DNA from: Paludibacter sp.
GTDB taxonomy: Bacteria; Bacteroidota; Bacteroidia; Bacteroidales; Paludibacteraceae
Length of the DNA stretch: 9,258 nucleotides
Assembly: GCA_028748945.1 (NCBI GenBank)
Contig: JAQTOL010000092.1
Span: 475-9,732, forward strand
Direction of reading: 5' to 3'
The position numbers and the translations under genes were made by a program. The notes under the pieces were generated by a model. The model was given only the letters and a program-made list of their open reading frames with translations, was not told the origin of the DNA and did not search any database. Within the stretch, counting starts at the first letter, position 1. Every line of letters starts with the position of its first letter. Below are positions 6,946-9,258 of the stretch, one piece after another.

Positions 6946-8402
6946 TTTTCACGTCAATAGGATTTGCAATATTTTTACCAGTAGTTTTTCTACTCTATTG
7001 GTTTGCAACAAAAGGAAATTTTAAATTCCAGAATATCCTGTTGCTTGTTTCGAGTTATTTTTTCTACGGTTGCTGGGACTGGCGCTTTTTGTTTTTGCTC
7101 CTCTTCTCCACTTCGCTTGATTTTGTGACAGGTATAAAAATTCACGATGCTGAAAATAAAAACACAAGAAAATTCTGGTTCTGGTTGAGCATTTGTGTGA
7201 ATCTGGGCTTTTTAGGCGTTTTTAAATACTATGATTTTTTTGCTGCTTCTTTTGCCGTTGGATTGTCTTCGTTGGGTATACATGTTGATGTATGGACATT
7301 AAATGTTATTTTACCTGTTGGAATTTCCTTCTATACTTTTCATGGATTATCCTATGTGATTGACACTTACAATGAAAAAATCAAACCCGAAAGAAACTTC
7401 ATAAATTACGCTGTTTTTGTTTCATTCTTTCCTTTGCTGGTGGCGGGTCCCATTGAAAGAGCCACTCACTTATTACCGCAAATCATCAAAAAAAGAGAAT
7501 TTGACTACTTAAAAGCGGTGGATGGTATGCGCCAGATTCTCTGGGGATTATTCAAAAAAATGGTAGTGGCCGATAATTGCGCGGAAATCAGCAATCATAT
7601 TTTCGGGACTTACCAGACACAAAGCGGAAGCCTGTTATTTTTAGGAGCCGTTGCCTTTGCCTTTCAAATATATGGTGACTTTTCGGGTTATTCGGACATT
7701 GCTATCGGAACAGCCAAACTTTTTGGCATTGATCTCTTACGAAATTTCTCCTACCCCTATTTTTCAAGAGACATTGCTGAATTTTGGAGGCGTTGGCATA
7801 TTTCACTCACATCCTGGTTAAAAGACTATCTTTACATTCCACTGGGCGGTAGCAGAGGCACAAAGGCCAAAGTAATCCGTAATACGCTCGTTATTTTTTT
7901 AGTCAGCGGATTTTGGCACGGGGCTAACTGGACATTTATTGCATGGGGTGGATTTCATGCCTTGCTTTTTTTACCTTTAATCCTGTGGAAAACCAATCGT
8001 AAAAATATCAATATAGTTGCAGAAGGCAAACGGTTTCCCGGTTTCAAAGAATTGTTTCAGATACTATCCACATTCATTTTAGTTACAATCGGCTGGATAT
8101 TTTTTCGGGCGGAAACAATTGAAAAAGCGGCAGATTATATCAAAAGGATATTTAGTTTTGACACGAACTATTTCGACATTTCATCATTTACCGATTTGAG
8201 TTCAAGCTTATCGGGTTTTACACTTTTATTTTCGGTGCTCTCGGTCATGGTATTAATTTTAGTGGAATGGAACAATCGGGATAAAAGTCATGGGTTTGAT
8301 GTATCCAATAAAAAATTCAGATGGCCAATGTATATCGCTTTGTGCCTGTCAATTTATATCTGTCAGGGCGGTTCATCAGCATTTATTTATTTTCAGTTTT
8401 AG
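6942..8402 (+). CDS. MBOAT-family membrane O-acyltransferase (AlgI/PatA/DltB-like)
   Basis: Polytopic inner-membrane enzyme of the MBOAT family; members move an acyl group, usually acetyl, from a cytoplasmic donor across the membrane to a surface or periplasmic polymer. The 486-residue product is typical in length for AlgI-like proteins. Hydrophobic segments recur along the chain (for example about 3-22, 30-58, 78-96, 118-140, 155-170, 230-246, 313-345, 371-388, 425-441, 462-482). Family motifs are clear: FFPLLVAGPIERA (162-174), QIYGDFSGYSDIAIG (242-256), EFWRRWHISLTSWLKDYLYIPLGG (280-303) and SGFWHGANWTFIAWGG (322-337), with H326 the probable catalytic histidine and H286 the second conserved one. 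The C-terminus FIYFQF is also family-like. It starts a unit with the gene at 8406, 3 nt after its stop. No TAnnTTTG promoter is visible in the 33 bp after the glyS terminator. Substrate is unknown: alginate-like exopolysaccharide, capsule, O-antigen and peptidoglycan are all possible. Confidence 0.93.
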   Translation: MIFTSIGFAIFLPVVFLLYWFATKGNFKFQNILLLVSSYFFYGCWDWRFLFLLLFSTSLDFVTGIKIHDAENKNTRKFWFWLSICVNLGFLGVFKYYDFFAASFAVGLSSLGIHVDVWTLNVILPVGISFYTFHGLSYVIDTYNEKIKPERNFINYAVFVSFFPLLVAGPIERATHLLPQIIKKREFDYLKAVDGMRQILWGLFKKMVVADNCAEISNHIFGTYQTQSGSLLFLGAVAFAFQIYGDFSGYSDIAIGTAKLFGIDLLRNFSYPYFSRDIAEFWRRWHISLTSWLKDYLYIPLGGSRGTKAKVIRNTLVIFLVSGFWHGANWTFIAWGGFHALLFLPLILWKTNRKNINIVAEGKRFPGFKELFQILSTFILVTIGWIFFRAETIEKAADYIKRIFSFDTNYFDISSFTDLSSSLSGFTLLFSVLSVMVLILVEWNNRDKSHGFDVSNKKFRWPMYIALCLSIYICQGGSSAFIYFQF

Positions 8403-8405
8403 TAC

Positions 8406-9258
8406 ATGAAAAAATTCTTATTCTATATTTTCGGCTTCACCTTCGTGATCATTTTACTTTTTTCTCTTATCACTTTCATAACTGATAAAGGACTAAAAAA
8501 GTCGGAATATGGCAATTTGAAAGAATGGAGTGATATTTTTAATAAAAATATTCATGCGGATATTGTTATTCAGGGAAGTTCGCGTGCCTGGGTGCAGTTC
8601 AATACGTATATTCTTGATTCGGTTCTAAAAGCGGATGCTTATAATATGGGAATGGATGGTACCCCTTTCGATGTTCAATATGTAAAATACAAATCCTACA
8701 CAGAGAATAACAAATATCCTGAAGTGATTCTCCAAAATGTGGACTGGGATACAATGGATAAAAACACTCCTGTATTTCAGAAATATCAATTGCTTCCGTA
8801 TCTGAACAATCATTATTTTGACGAACAACTTTTAAACAACAAAATAATACCTGACAAAGGTGTTTATTTATCGTTTTTAAAATATGCCGGCGAACCCAAA
8901 GCGGTTCAGGTTGGTTTTTCCGAATACGTTGGCATTCGACACTATGTATCGCCGAAACATAAGGGATTTATGAGTGTTGAAGGAAACTGGAACGAAAGTG
9001 ATTTTGAAAAAAGAAAGAACGGAGGGAAAATTCATTGGGAAAAAAATCCTGAAGTTGAGAAACTTTTTATTAAATTCTTGCAGGATTGCCAAAGTAAAAA
9101 GATAAAAGTTGTTTTGGTTTTTGCACCTTATTATCATGGGCTTAACAATATAATTATAGACATGACCGGATTAAAAACATACTATAGAAATATAGCAATA
9201 AAATACAATGTTGAATTCTTAGATTATTCATTGGATCCGGTATTCCATGATAAAAATT
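8406..9258 (+). CDS. Membrane-anchored SGNH-hydrolase-like protein, partner of the MBOAT (3' truncated)
   Basis: An open frame runs from ATG 8406 to the right edge without a stop: 284 residues visible, C-terminus missing. Residues about 4-25 form one hydrophobic segment after MKK, fitting an uncleaved membrane anchor with the rest in the periplasm. IVIQGSSRAW (53-62) resembles SGNH/GDSL block I with S58 or S59 as possible nucleophile. AYNMGMDGTP (78-87) fits the next conserved block, and VVLVFAPYYHG (235-245) looks like a core beta-strand and following loop. The catalytic Asp-x-x-His block normally lies near the C-terminus and would be just beyond the window, after VEFLDYSLDPVFHDKN. Only 3 nt separate it from the MBOAT stop, so the two are almost surely co-transcribed. 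Known MBOATs pair with SGNH-fold proteins (AlgI with AlgJ/AlgX, PatA with PatB, DltB with DltD), so an O-acyl transfer or esterase role is inferred. No closer family name can be supported. Confidence 0.75.
   Translation, partial: MKKFLFYIFGFTFVIILLFSLITFITDKGLKKSEYGNLKEWSDIFNKNIHADIVIQGSSRAWVQFNTYILDSVLKADAYNMGMDGTPFDVQYVKYKSYTENNKYPEVILQNVDWDTMDKNTPVFQKYQLLPYLNNHYFDEQLLNNKIIPDKGVYLSFLKYAGEPKAVQVGFSEYVGIRHYVSPKHKGFMSVEGNWNESDFEKRKNGGKIHWEKNPEVEKLFIKFLQDCQSKKIKVVLVFAPYYHGLNNIIIDMTGLKTYYRNIAIKYNVEFLDYSLDPVFHDKN

Noticed and set aside
8625..9137. Two minus-strand ORFs of 67 and 86 codons
   Set aside because: They are antisense to the open SGNH-like frame from 8406, which has a better start, spacing and motifs.
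1..9258. CRISPR array, insertion sequence, tRNA or rRNA
   Set aside because: No spaced direct repeats, transposase-like product, terminal inverted repeats, cloverleaf or rRNA-like sequence was seen on either strand.

Overview
The window looks like an ordinary chromosomal segment from a member of the Bacteroidota, probably Bacteroidales. Four things point there: a TonB-dependent receptor C-terminus, a Bacteroidetes-style topoisomerase IV A subunit, start codons preceded by A/T-rich sequence rather than Shine-Dalgarno sites, and perfect TAnnTTTG -7 promoter boxes in the one divergent intergenic region. The genus cannot be fixed from the sequence alone.

Layout from left to right. (1) Positions 1-335, plus strand, hold the last 111 residues of a TonB-dependent outer-membrane receptor. 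(2) Positions 336-442 form a convergent gap with two stacked hairpins, the probable shared terminator. (3) A class I [4Fe-4S] fumarate hydratase (443-2074) and a topoisomerase IV A subunit (2231-5134) lie on the minus strand in the order parC then fum, 156 bp apart. That gap holds a small ATTTACA repeat and no convincing terminator. (4) Positions 5135-5305 are a divergent promoter region. (5) A single-chain glycyl-tRNA synthetase (5306-6850, plus) ends in a strong intrinsic terminator. (6) From 6942 a tightly spaced two-gene unit begins: an MBOAT membrane O-acyltransferase, then, 3 nt later, a membrane-anchored protein with an SGNH-hydrolase-like start that runs off the right edge. By analogy with AlgI/AlgJ, PatA/PatB and DltB/DltD pairs, it probably acylates a cell-surface or secreted glycan of unknown identity.

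The left three-quarters is housekeeping: TCA cycle or fumarate metabolism, chromosome decatenation, and translation. The genes do not form one pathway. I found no clear novel system, mobile element, CRISPR array, tRNA or rRNA. The points most worth a second look are the C-terminal QLTLF peptide of the topoisomerase, which matches the sliding-clamp-binding consensus; the MBOAT/SGNH pair at the right edge; a C/G-rich palindrome beside the fumarase stop that may belong to a dispersed repeat family; and a stem-loop at the expected 5' end of the glyS mRNA.
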